A stretch of DNA of 64,000 bases from Camarhynchus parvulus (Eukaryota > Chordata > Aves > Passeriformes > Thraupidae). The position numbers and the translations under genes are program-made. Below are positions 38,953-50,658 of the stretch, piece by piece. The notes beneath the pieces are model-generated. The model was not told the DNA's origin. It did not search any database and saw nothing but the letters and a program-made list of their open reading frames with translations. The DNA lies in NCBI RefSeq assembly GCF_901933205.1, contig NC_044601.1, forward strand, positions 44,861,376 through 44,925,375, read 5' to 3'. The first letter of the stretch is position 1; each line of letters begins with the position of its first letter.

Positions 38953-40719
38953 GATTCTTGCTTGGGGAAAACAGGTAGTAGAAAACAAAAAAGGCATAGC
39001 ATACAGATATATAAATGCAATACAGAAATAAACAATTTTCTCTTTTTTTTTTCTGTGATGCTTTCAACCCGAAGGTTTTTTCCTTGTCTCAGTCAAATTA
39101 TTTTGATTTCTGCTTCCTTACATAATTTGGAGGACTAGAGATAAGTTCCTCCTCAGGTTTCATACAGGTTTCATATATAGAAGCTGAAGGAGACACCTCA
39201 TCTTGCAGAATACCTTCTCATCTTGACAATGTCTCATAAATTATTCTAACCTGTCTTGGAGGATGGGCATGTAAAGCACTTAGACCTATCTCCACTAGAG
39301 GTCTTCTGTAGAGGCTCCCATTCATACTTCAAGCTGTAGGCTTTTTTCTGTCCTTTCCACTGCAGAAGTGGAAATTCTTACCAGGACTGAATTCTAGTTA
39401 TATTCTTGGAAAGGAAATTTACATTCTTCTTGGTTATGGATCCATGCCGTGCTTCTCTACCTGCTCTTTCCTGTTCTGTCTCTCAATCTTCCTTTCTTGC
39501 CCTTGTTTCCCATCTTTAATGTTGTTCTTCTTTAGCATGCTTGGTTTGCAGATAATATTAGACAGATATAATCCTTGTGTCAAAATTTCTGAATTGTAAC
39601 TTTTGAAGCTCTAATCAAGTTCAAACAAACTTGACAGATGTGGGAGAAGTCTCAAAGAAACATCAAGTTCATACAACCTTACTTCTAAGGCACAGTTAGG
39701 TGAATTAGGCCCACATTAGCTCTTTCCTGATTTGTTGGACTTCAGCTTTCATCTGTTCCAGCTATTCACACATCCCAGAAAGATCTCTCCTGCCCACACA
39801 GTGGGAGTCATTAACATCAGTTTTAATGGTCTGTAGCAAAATCCTTTTGTTTTGACATGTTCCTGTACTGGAGGGAAATGAATGGAGATTCACCCTGATC
39901 AGAAAAATCTCAAGTAAATCTTGTGCCTATTCTTTCCTACTAAGTAGTGGCATGTCTTTATGTACCTGCCTTACTGACTTCATCTTTAGGTACTGCAAAC
40001 TCTCAAGAGGTGCTCAGCTTTTGTAGTCTCCCAAAAAGTCCTGTGATAACTACAACACTAGTTGCAATACTGATTTTGTCTCCTTCAATAATATCATCAC
40101 ATAGTAATAGAAGAAAAGTGAGCTAAGGACACTTCTTAGAACCTTTGACTGGACAGTCAGTGTTGGGGAGGTGAGACAAAGAGCCCTACAGCAAATTATC
40201 TGGGATGCTCCCTTATGAATCAGTATTGTTCCCTGTCCCCAATGCCTCTGAACAGTTGTTACAGCTGAGATTGTAATGTTTCAATTGAGTTCTGTACTGC
40301 AGCAGAAACTAGTTTTCATGCCAAGTGAGGTGCTTACACAGTGCCTAAAAGTAAGGTTATAAAAACCAGGGAATTACTGTCTTTCACTTTCACGTTTTAG
40401 ACCAGTTTTAAACAGCATGTATTATTCTGTTAGTATATTACATAAAAATAACTGCATGCATACATGTGTAATGCATATTTTACATATATACATATGTATC
40501 TAAATTATCAATTTTAACTCGAGATCTCCCGTGATATATTTTGGGTCTAAGTTTAAGATACAGTGGATATTCAAAGCAGTTTCTCTGGAGTTTGCACGCC
40601 CCAACCTCCCCTGCTTCCCTGCGTACTTTGTCCTGTTCCCTCTTTACATGTGGAATTGGGAACTTCTGAGATCTGCTTAGCACTCAGCCAAATGACGTAG
40701 ATGTGCAGCAGGTACCACG

Positions 40720-42060
40720 TTCCTGACCCCGGGCTCTGATTTCGCGCCCGCACGTCTCTTCCGTGGCAAGGCGGGAGCCTCGCACTCGTTGCCGGGCGCT
40801 ATCCCAGGGGGCTGGGCCGGGCCCGGGGCGTCCCTCCGCTCCTCGCCTGTCCCGTTCGCTGGAGGTTTCTGTCTGTTCTCGGGTGGGCGGCGTGGGCTCC
40901 CCGTTTCCCGTCGGCCAGGATTGAGGTGCTCGCGTTCTGTCGCCCGCAGGCTCCTGGCAGTGTGGGACGCACCGGGGAAAGGCGGACGGCGGCGCCGGCG
41001 GCCCCGAGGCGGCCCGGGCGGGCGGAGCCGTGCCCGGCGCTAGGACCCAGCAGGAGGCGAGGCGGCTCTTCGGGCCGGATCACAAATTCGTCGTGACTCA
41101 GTCTCTGCTCGGCGCGGAAGCAGCGGGAGCAGGTCGGTGTCCTGCGTCTCTCCAGCGGCTGCTAGGGTGCGTGGGGGCACGAGAGCCGGAACGGAGCGGG
41201 CACTGCCGCGCCCCTTCCCTGGCCCGGCCTTCCTTCATCTCCGCCCGCCCCCGCCTGGGCCCTGCCGCGCCGCCAACCGCGGCCGCCTGTTGTCTGCTGT
41301 TTTCCAGACAGCCAAGATGGAGTACGAGTGGAAGCCCGACGAGCAGGGGCTCCAGCAGATCCTGCAGCTGCTCAAGGAGTCCCAGTCCCCGGACACGACC
41401 ACGCAGAGAGCCGTGCAACAAGTATCCTTGGCCGAGGCTGGCGGGGCCCCGAGAGTGGGCCGGGGGCGGCCGTGGGCGGGCGGGGGGAGCGTGGCCTGCG
41501 CGGCAGCGGGGCCGGCGCTGCGGCAGCTGGGCCTGCCCGGCTCGGCCCGGCCGGGGAGCCGCCGCAGCGTGGGAGGCCGAGCCCTGGCCGGAGTGGGCAG
41601 CCGTGGCGCGGCGTTTGAACCTCCGAGGCGGCCTGTGGGCCGCGGGGCCGCCTTCACCCGGCGGGCGCTGGGCACCTGTTAGCCCAGAGACAAGGGCCAC
41701 TTTGGGTTTGACCGTAGGAGGCCTTTTTTAAAATTTTATTTATTTATTTTCAAAGCCTGTGCTCGGGCGCGTCTCCGCCGATATCCGCCGCTCTTTCGGG
41801 TTCCCCCGCCCAGCCTCTAGGGCGGCCAGGCGGGAACGGGGCCCTCGGCCCGGCGGGTCCCGCCGAAGGGGCCGGGAGTGCCCTGCGGGGTGTGCCCGCT
41901 GTCTCCGCGGCAGAGAGGGGGCGAGCTGGGGCCTCTCGAAGTAATCTGGCGCCGGGATTCGAGGTGAAAGCCGTAGCTGGTGGGGGTAGTGCCGCTGGCA
42001 GAGCCGCTGCCTGCGCGCCCTCGTGGGCCTGCTGGTTGTGACACTGCGCATTTTGGTGCG
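40720..42060 (+). promoter_or_regulatory. TNPO1: CpG island over the TNPO1 MEYEW exon, candidate main promoter
   Basis: About 1.3 kb of very GC- and CpG-rich DNA begins sharply near 40725 and fades after 42050. It surrounds the exon with the ATG of the short isoform. No TATA box is visible. An exact AP-1 consensus TGACTCA lies at 41094-41100, about 220 bp before the start codon. A 5' untranslated exon ending around 41132 (AG followed by GTCGGT) is possible but weak. Alternatively, transcription may begin in the island and run straight into the coding exon. Long overlapping open frames on both strands here are a by-product of GC-richness. Confidence 0.75.
41308..41421 (+). CDS. TNPO1: Transportin-1, exon with conserved [10 protein letters not shown] start
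   Basis: This encodes the N-terminus of transportin-1 (karyopherin beta-2), the nuclear import receptor for PY-NLS cargoes such as hnRNP A1 and FUS, which unloads on RanGTP binding. The exon follows the acceptor TTTTCCAG. From ATG at 41317 it reads [20 protein letters not shown], then [15 protein letters not shown]: 35 codons forming the first HEAT-repeat helices. The three codons before the ATG (TAK) stay open, so the exon can also be entered from the upstream mini-exon. It ends in phase 0 at CAA, followed by GTATCCTT, a minor-class donor. From memory the mammalian protein has TTIQRTVQQ here, so two substitutions are seen. The identification is very secure, because the next two exons continue the same protein in frame. 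Confidence 0.96.
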
Positions 42061-43889
42061 TGGTCCAGGATGTTTTTATTTGTCTGGAAGCTTGATCCTG
42101 AAACTCGGCTCTTTAAAATTCACGAAAATGAGGAGCTCTACAGCACGTAGCTTCTTGTATTGCTTTGATTTGGTGTTGTGTATTGATGTTTTTTCACTCC
42201 CATCCCTCCTCTTCCCACCGCGGCCTCCCCCCCACCCCTCCCTGCCGGTTACTCTTCATTGTGGAAGTAATGATTACCAAGGTTTTAAGGAGTAAGGACT
42301 GAGAAGCCAAAATCTTACATTAAGACTGATAGAAGCATAGGCCTTAAAAAATAAAGGCCTCATCTATTGTTTCCTGCTCCTTGCACTAGCCATAAGAGCT
42401 ATGAAATTTACAGAAGTGCTGAAATTCTATGAGGAGTTTGTTATCTGAATCTCTTTTTATTTAAGGCATTTTCTTAAAGGTCTCCACAGAAGGCAGCAGA
42501 GTTTATTTAAGTAGGTAAGAACATATGTCTGTATACATTTATATTAAGAGTTTAGCTTTAAGCCAAATTTGCTCCATTTCTACACTTTTGTAGCAAATGC
42601 AGTGACTATCAGGAAGGTTTCTACTCCTGTCTGAAAAGTGAAGGTTAATTGCATCTTGATCATCTTGTTCTTTCAGCTGTGTTCTAAATTTTTAGAATAT
42701 GATTGCTTTCTTTGAAAAACCCTAAACAGAAGAGTCTAAAGAAGTAGTCTTCTGATAATGCCCCAAGCTTAAACCGATGCTCTTTAGTATTTAACATATC
42801 AAAGTGTTTATAGGAAAAATGTTTATAATGTGGCTTTAGTGTAAAATTACACTTTAAAGTTTTGCTTCAAATAATTTGATTACATCTTGTTTGTTTATTG
42901 AGCTATAGCATCATATATGCATGATGGGCAGTATAAGTGATGCTGTCTGTCTTGATCATGTATAGAACTTAACTGAACAAAAGTCCTTTCAACTGATGCT
43001 TGAAATTCTTTTTAAGTGATAGTGAAAACTCCCTGCTGTGTCAATGTTGGCTAGTAAAGGTTAGAGGTAGAAGGCTTTGTTTGTGTGTGTGTAAAGGTTC
43101 CACACACAAAAAGAAATGAATTGTGATGTCTGTTGTGTTCTAGGATGCTGTTTAATAGCATGTCCAAGCGGGGTTGTGATTAATGGTTTCAAATTTAAAG
43201 TACTTACTCCATGATTTTTTGTAGAAAAATCAAAAAAGTTGTGCCTTTATTTTGCAGTGCTGTTTCTTTATGATGCTGTTTTAGCACACTTGGGTGTTCA
43301 GGTGTCAAATACAATGAAGTGGGAAGTATACATTAGCTAAAACCCTTTGTTAGTAAAGTTATAAATTAGTATGGTTTCAGATATTTTTCAATTTAATTTA
43401 TTGTATGTTTCATGGAATGAAAAAGGAAAAGTTAAGTGGGTGAAGTTGCTAAGAAAATTGGTCCAAGAACTAGTCTTAATTTCGTAGACCAATTAAGTGT
43501 TTTCTCATTAAGTTTCTCTTAAATACTGCTCTTTTTGTTCTTTCTTCTCCTTTCTGTTACATTTTGATCCATTTGACTGCACAGTTGTTGGTAATGTTCA
43601 GCTGCCTGTTCCAGTGATACGGCTTTACAGATATCTTTAAGGATCTGTTAGTTTTTATGTCTGCCCATGGATTATTTTTTAGACTTCCCCATAACTAAAA
43701 GCTATAGCTTCAGTGAGAAAATTACAGGAACTGTTTTCAGGTTGTTCATGCTCTGTATGTCATGAGCATATAGTCACAGCTGATTGAATTGATGTAGTAG
43801 TACATAACAAATATAACAATCTTTGTATCCAGAAAGCTATAAATATTGTATGTAAAGATTCAACTTTCCTTAACAGTTTTTATCTTCAG
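41422..43889 (+). other. TNPO1: TNPO1 intron 2, U12-type (minor spliceosome)
   Basis: The 2,468-bp intron begins GTATCCTTGG, matching the U12 donor consensus RTATCCTTT in its first eight bases. It contains TTCCTTAAC at 43866-43874, an exact match to the U12 branch-site consensus, about 16 nt before the CAG acceptor at 43887-43889, within the usual range for this class. A U2-type reading is less attractive because GTATCC is a poor major-class donor and the acceptor lacks a long uninterrupted pyrimidine tract. Apart from the downstream part of the CpG island, the intron holds AT-rich sequence with no recognised repeat. Confidence 0.9.
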
Positions 43890-43965
43890 AAACTAGAACA
43901 ACTTAATCAGTATCCAGATTTCAACAACTACCTGATTTTTGTTCTTACAAAGTTGAAGTCTGAAG
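43890..43965 (+). CDS. TNPO1: Transportin-1, exon KLEQLNQY...KLKSE
   Basis: Twenty-five codons plus one base, reading [20 protein letters not shown] then KLKSE. It continues directly from the QQ that ends the previous coding exon. It covers residues 36-60 of the short isoform, in the first and second HEAT repeats of the RanGTP-binding N-terminal arch. The acceptor is TATCTTCAG. The donor after GAA-G is GTAAGT-like (GTAAG, then T), a strong major-class site in phase 1. No disruption is seen, and the protein sequence looks the same as the mammalian one as I remember it. Confidence 0.96.
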
Positions 43966-46823
43966 GTAAGTTCTTGAGATAGTGACTTCTATTTTAATAT
44001 TTTGGCCTTTAAAAATAAATTTATTGTTTTGCTTCAAAGAAAAAAAGAACTGGCTCTAGTCAGCTTCCTGGTTGGTTGACCTGTCCGCAGTCATGTAGAA
44101 TTCAGTGCACTCAGTGGTCTTTGTGGGGAAAAAAAATCTGATACCTTATTAGTACTTGCAGTATCAGCCTTAGAATGGAATCCATTCTAAATGGCCTGTG
44201 AAATCTTCTGAGAATGTTAGAGCATCATACCTCTGTTGGACTGCAGTAAAGCTGTGGAATAACTGTGGTGAATCATGACTATATACATTGTAAAACATAC
44301 TGCTAAGTTCAGTTATGATAATTATCACTGTAGTAAGGAGACTGCTGAATACTTGAAGACTACATATTTAGAGTTGTCCAAAGATGTCTGTCATAATTGT
44401 GATTCTGAAGATTTAATTGTAGTAAAATACAGTTAGACATCAATCATGTCGTTCTATGGTTATGGACATTACAGTACAGACTGTATATGGCATACTGTAT
44501 AGCCTTTACCAGTTGGTAAATTCAGCCAATTACTTTGTGTTCAGGGAATGTGAAAGGTTGTCTTCTCAGTGGACTGCAGCTATTGTTTTGAAGTGTCTTT
44601 GCTTGAGAAAGGAAAATTTGTTTCAAGATGTGCTTTAGCACATCTGTTTCTTTACATGTGTTTGTAATTGTGTTTGGTTGTTTGGGTAGTTTTCTAGGTT
44701 TTTTTCCTTTAGGGTTCTGCTGCTAGTGCTTTTTCTGCCCCTTGATGTTTCACATCTTTGTTTGTGAATGGTTGCGTGTTCCCTTTGAATTAGATTTTAC
44801 TTATGTGTGGCCCTGTAATGTTCAAAGAATTGTCAAGAATATTTGTCTACATTTTAAGTACTGTTTTGGTTGTATCAGCTTGCTTCAGGAGGAGGAAAAC
44901 AGAGAGGAGTATGAAAGTATATTTTCCTGTTTCAAGGTTAGAGTATATCTAAGTGCTTTTGTGTGTTCTGTGTAGGAAGTCACCTAGTAATCTGTAAAGT
45001 CTCTTAAGTCTGAGAACATTTTCAAGATTTGAGTCAGCCAGGATATGGTATCTTTGAATAAGGTGCCAGTGTAGATACCATGTCCTTTATACCATTACCA
45101 GAAAAATTTAAAGCAGAGCAGTTCCAGTAGTGGGACATGGAATCTGTACAAAGGATGTGATAAGAAGGATGTTTCACTTTTTTTTTTCTATGAATTTGTT
45201 TTCTGACATACGACTTCCTGATTTCTCTTTCTTCATTCACCATTTGAGCCTGAGGTTCTAGATTGTCATAAATGTTTGGTGTTTAGTGGTGTGTCAAAAT
45301 CTACCTTCCTAACAGAACTATTTTGGTTATTCAGTAGTCATCTTTTCCCTTCCTTATGTTTAATCACCTTGACCTCTGTAGAATTTGATAAAGAGTAGGA
45401 GCTGTTATGGAGTGTAAAGCTGTTTCATCTGAGGGGAAAACAGCAGGTTGCAGCAGGTTGAGGGGCCAAGCAAGCTGGGAAGAAGTAGCAAGTTGACTTC
45501 CAGGGAGCAGTGTTTTGGATCAGATTGCACTGATATCTCTCACAAATACATCAGGTATATTGTGAGACTGTTGAAGAACATCTGTTACTCCGGTGATGCT
45601 CTTGTCCAGCATCATGACATTTTTAGGGTCATAACCTTTTGTCCTAAGCAACTATTTTTTACCTTTGTATCTCTATTTCTGGAAATTTGCAACATTTGAA
45701 GGTACCATAACCAAGTCTGGTTGGTATTTTTCATGGTGTTTGCAAAATTCTAAATGTTTGAATTCTGTCACCTTGCTTAAGTAGGACTAATGAAGAATAG
45801 CAGGAGAATGTTGATTTGATTTGCTTTGAATCCAGCCAAAAGCCCTTCACCTTCCCTCATGCTCAAGTAAGGTAATGAGACTGTTAGAACTGCTGGTCAG
45901 CAGCTGCAGTACTTGGATGGACTCATCCCAGTAGATAGCTGACTTCAGTAAGACTGAGAAAGGATTCCGTTTTCTTCCCTCCTGAAGCAGTTCTGTTGGT
46001 TGTCTGTCTCTACAGCCTGGCCACAGACCAAAGCATGGATATTCATAGTGTTAGAAGTTTGTTTTTATTGTGTCCATACTATTCCAGCAGAAGGAACAAT
46101 GAAAATTGGCTTATAACATATTTGACAGCTTTTTCAATAAAAATTAAGGTGTTTTCATAGTCCACGAGAAAAAGCTTGGCTTGGTAGCAGATGGAACTGA
46201 GATTTGGTTCAATTTTTTGCTACTGTTGAAACTTCTGCTGAGAAAATAGTGCATAAGGATACATTTAGGTGACAGCTCCTGAATGTGGGAATTCTGTCAT
46301 TTGGTTAGTTGAAATGTGTGTTAAATAGTATCATTCTACTGCAGTGAATGGTGTCATTCTACTGCAGTGAAGATTGATTTGTCTTTGACCTGAGTCTTAC
46401 ACCTCTGTGGACAATTAACTTTGCAAGAAAACTTCTGCAACCCTTCATTTACAAAGGGCTTTCACCGAGCCCTGCCTTTAAGATACTAAGGTAAACCTTA
46501 TGTGTAGGAAATTTGCTTTGTTTTAGTGCTGTTACTATTCAGTTGAAAAAAAACTGTTACCTTCTTTTCCTCTAGTTATAGTTCCATCAGACTTTTTTTT
46601 CTGAATGCTTATGACTTACTGGTTTAAGACCTATTGTGATAATCCTACATGTAAATAGGGGTTTTCTTGGTTTTGTTTTTAAATTTTTCTGGGCCCTGTC
46701 AAAGCTTATTAAGCTTGGGTCTTCCTGGAAGCAGGAATGTCCTGCTGCCATTTCATCAGTGAAAATACGTGGTGTACTTTGCTGCTACAGCATATAGCCC
46801 AAGGTTTAAGTACTTCATTTTTT

Positions 46824-46958
46824 CTTCTTGTTTTTTTGGGTTTGGTTGATAGTTTTTTGGGGTTTGTTTGGTTTGGTTTTGGTTGTTTGTGGGGGGTTTT
46901 GTTTGGTTTTTAGTTTCTTTGGGGCTTTTTAGTTTTTGTTGAGGGTTTGTTTGTTTTG
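46824..46958. repeat. GT-rich low-complexity tract (T and G runs on + strand)
   Basis: About 135 bp consist almost only of T and G on the + strand, with many GGTTTG and GGGGTTT units and one GGGGGG run. There is no regular unit length. On the RNA-like strand it is U/G-rich, so it could bind GU-binding splicing proteins. No measured role is known. Confidence 0.8.
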
Positions 46959-49421
46959 ATTATTTTAAAATTAATGTGCATTTCTAAAGATAGAGTTGGG
47001 AATCTGAATGAACCCCAGTGTTAAAAATATCACAGTATAAAACTTGTTAAGGAAACAGCATTCAGTTAGACAGTAGGCAGGGTGATGAAATAAAATAAGA
47101 TCCCAAGCCATTAAAATTTAAGATATAGATCTCTAGAGTGTAGTTCCCACGAAGTATGGTGCTTAGAGATCTTCCTTAGGTACGTAAGATGGAGTCCGGA
47201 TTAACTGAAAAGTAGTCTGAATGAAAAAAAGAATTGTTTTGTTAATTTATCTATAATTGAAGATATTACATGTAGGCACTGTGAGTCTAGTTGTTCCTTC
47301 TTGGACTGGAAGGTAAAAAACCTCACAGATAATGTAGTAATACTGCCCTGTCCTTAGTGTTGGGTTTGTGGTTGTGTTCTTCCAGTGTCCTCTGAGGTGA
47401 GCTCAGAATCCTCTAGTCTTCCATATTCTGTTAATAATTTGTTTTCTGCAGTGTTGTGTGCATGTTGCTTCTCAGATAATTTTCTGGGTTTTGTGTGTTT
47501 GACTGAAACAGTCCAGTGAGACATGGAAGCATCAGTTCTGCTTGTTGCTTTTTCCATTTAACTGCAACTTCCCTTCTTTGATTCAAGTCATGCACCTATA
47601 TCCCCCTTTCCTTGTTTGCATTATTGCATCCCTAGTCCAGGTATGTTTCTTTGAAGGAAAGTATGAGAATGTATTTTCCTAATTTCAGCCTCTTTGCTGT
47701 CTTGCTGAGGGCCTGTTCTAGTCTCTGCCTAAGGTGTGTTGAGGTAGTTCTTCAAGATATATGAAGCCTGAGGCAGGTCAGAACCTCTAGATGTCATAAT
47801 ATGGACAATTCATGCTGCAAACAGAAGTACTGAGTTTGTTTCAGACCTTGCTGACTGCAATGATGAAATTTCCAAAGTTGCCTATATGAAAACTTGCTTT
47901 GTTTATGCCTTTTATAAATCAAGATTTGTAAGATATTTCTTTCTCCTTTTACTCTAGGCAGAAATAGCATCCTTCTTATTTTGCATTGTCCTGTTGTAGG
48001 GCAACTACATCAGTTTCCTGGTGTTTTCTGCTTAGTTTCAGTCCAGAATTACACCACACTTTTATTTCAGACAATATTCTGAACTTTGGGAATGGGAGAT
48101 GGATGTGGCTTGCACTGAACTGTGAAAAGATGTCCATTGTTATTTGATGGAACATGGTTAGTTCTGCATTATTTCTATAAAGTTCTTCATTCACCTCCCC
48201 CCCTTGTTTGTTGGGCTCTCAGCAGGTACTTACGCTAATGGGAAAATAGAGAGAGAAATGCATCATGGTCCTGATAATTTCTGCTGGCTTGTAAAACTGC
48301 AGTTGTCTATTCTGTTGCAGTTACACAACTGTGATCTTGTGAAGGTGCTTTAGTGACTGACTTTTCACCCCATCCAAACCTGGGAACTCTACTATTTATT
48401 CTCCGCAGAGTGTTATCTGTGTGGTTTGATTGGTCACAGTCAGTGGTGTAAGGCTATTGCAGTCAAGGATCAGAGTCCTTAAAATGATCTTTTACTCTGA
48501 AGGTGAATGAGCTGAAACTGAGAACACTGCTTTAGTGCTGTTTTTGTCACGGGCTTTAAGGATGGTCTTTTGGCTTATTTCCAAAATACTTCAGATTTTC
48601 ATATACCAGTTGAAGATGGAAGAACATGATCTCTGCAGTTCTTGGTCTTGTTCATGTGATGATCTGGTCACTCAGAGTACTTTGATCTGGAGCATTACCA
48701 TGGAGACAGGTCCTGTCCCCACCCTACTCTCTCCCCTCCCTCCTCCTAGTTTTTGTTTCAACAAAGCTTTTTACAGAACGTAATTTATGTTCGGGTAATC
48801 ATGACACTAATAATTAATCCAGTTTTGCACATATAATTCAAAACGGCTTTTTATCAGATATTACTGAAATCTGAAATGTTCATGTGAGTTTGATGTGAAT
48901 GTTTTCTGCTGAGTCTTGAAATTTAAACTTGATCCAGAGAGCAGTTTTCATTAATCCATTCCATTAGGATCTTTCTTGCCATGTTGGTATTGAAAGATAA
49001 TTGAGGCTGAGGAAGAAAAAGACTGTGGTGTGAGATTACATGTAAATTTGCCAGTTACCCATTTCAAGAAGATACCTTTGAGAAGGATTAATCCAAAAAA
49101 GTGATTCAGGAGTTCTAATTGGTAAATTAAAACAGAAGCTCCCCTACCACTTCCCTCCAGTACAGCCACCCTACAAATCACTATTAAATATACAAAAATA
49201 ATTGTCAAGCAGTGGAACTGATTGCATTACCATTCAGAAATCAAGTCAGATTACTCTGCCTTTACAGTTTAAAATGCTGCATACTCTATATAGTGTCCTA
49301 CTTAACAGCAGCAAAGTATACTCTGAAGTTCAGATACATGAAGAATTACGAAAAGACTAACTTCTGCTAATGAGTGCATAAATATAATAGTTGAGTTGCC
49401 TAAATATCTTAAGGGAAAGAG

Positions 49422-50294
49422 TAGAATCATGGAATATCCCGAGTGGGAAGGGACTCATTCACAAAGTCACAAGTCCAACTCCTGGCTCTGCACAGAATAC
49501 CCCCAAAAGTCACACCATGTGCCTGAGAGCATTGTCCAAATGCTTCTTGAACTCTGTCATGCTTGGTGCTGTGACCACTTCCTCGGGAGCCTCTACCAGT
49601 GCCCAGCCACCCTCTGGTTGAAGAACCTTTTCCTGATATCCAACCTAAACCTCCCTTGACACAAATTCAGACCATTCCCTTGAGTTCTGTCACTGGTCAC
49701 CACAGAGAAGAGATCAGTGCCTGTCCATCCTCTTCCCCTCACCAGAAGAAGATGTAGGCTGCAATGAGGTCTCCCCTCAGTGTCCTCCAGGCTGAACAGA
49801 CCAGGTGACCTCAGCTGCTCCTCATAGGGCTCCCCCCCAAGGCCCTTCAGCATCCTCATGGAGCTCCTTTGGACGCTCTCTAGCCTTACATGAGGCTATT
49901 GCGGCGCCCAGAGCTGCCCCCGCCACTCGAGGTGAGGCTGCCCCAGTGCAGAGCACAGCAGGACAACAATGCTGTGCCTGATGATGCTGTGCTTGATGCC
50001 CCCCAAGGACACGGGTGGCCCTCCTGGCTGCCAGGACACTGCTGACCATGTTCAACTTGCCATCAGCTAGAACCACAGAAAAGCTGTGGCACTGCTTTCC
50101 AGCATCTCATTTCCCAGTCTGCCTGCACATCTACGGCTGCCCCATCTGCAGCTGCAGAATCCAGCGCTCATTAGAACTTTGTACAGTTGGTGATTGTCCA
50201 GCCCTCCAGTTTATTGAGGTCTCTCTGCAGGGCCTTTCCACCTTTGAAGAAGTCAGCAGCTCCTCCCACTTTAGTATCATTGGTGGACTTACTT
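49422..50294 (-). mobile_element. CR1 LINE copy A of a near-identical pair
   Basis: This begins with the inverted tail AGAATCATGGAATATCCC. It continues with TGGGAAGGGACTCATTCACA, CACACCATGTGCCTGAGAGC, the GAACCTTTTCCTGATATCC stretch, the GTCACTGGTCACCACAGAGA stretch and the CTCCTCATAGGGCTC segment, up to the reverse-transcriptase-tail region near 50290. Low internal decay and very close similarity to the copy at 59910 suggest a relatively young CR1 subfamily. It is a 5'-truncated copy and does not encode a working protein. Confidence 0.92.
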
Positions 50295-50658
50295 AGTATA
50301 CGTACTATCAGATTAGTTTTGTAAGGTTAGTAAAAATTCCATGGCTTTCCCCAATGTGCTCACTAATTATTCCTTTCTGTGCTTCTTTAGGGATTTTGTA
50401 GTGCAGGTTTAAGTAAAGTCTTCTCCTAACAGATTATGTATTTCGAGTTTTGAAAGAAACTGAATTTGATTGTGGATATCTTATGTGATTCAGTGCTTCA
50501 GGAACACTTTCCTGGAGCTCCTTACTTCGAACATCCAGAATCAAGAATATGAAATCTTCATTGTTAATTCTTTCCTTGTTCCAGAAGACCATAGAAGGAA
50601 AGAATTACTATGTTGTTGTCTGAAGTTCAAGTAGTCTTGGATAAGATCTGTTTTTGCC

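Larger units (their letters stand above)
24001..41307 (+). other. TNPO1: TNPO1 intron 1 (long isoform), 17.3 kb
   Basis: If the mini-exon is correct, this is the first intron, with donor GTATGT at 24001 and acceptor TGTTTTCCAG ending at 41307. Apart from the ATGG array, a CR1 fragment, an A/T-rich microsatellite, a few short duplications and the second CpG island, I see no exons. Sequence from 24377 to 35157 and from 35450 to 40720 is AT-rich with no recognisable gene. Confidence 0.5.

Noticed and set aside
41030..41731. A 233-codon forward frame and a 200-codon reverse frame in the CpG island.
   Set aside because: GC-rich DNA lacks stop codons by chance. Only the frame with [10 protein letters not shown] matches a known protein and continues through spliced exons.
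44889..44936. A 48-nt exon-like segment in intron 3 flanked by CTTCAG and GTTAGA.
   Set aside because: In the TNPO1 reading phase it would introduce a stop. The polypyrimidine tract and donor are weak. It is not supported without RNA evidence.
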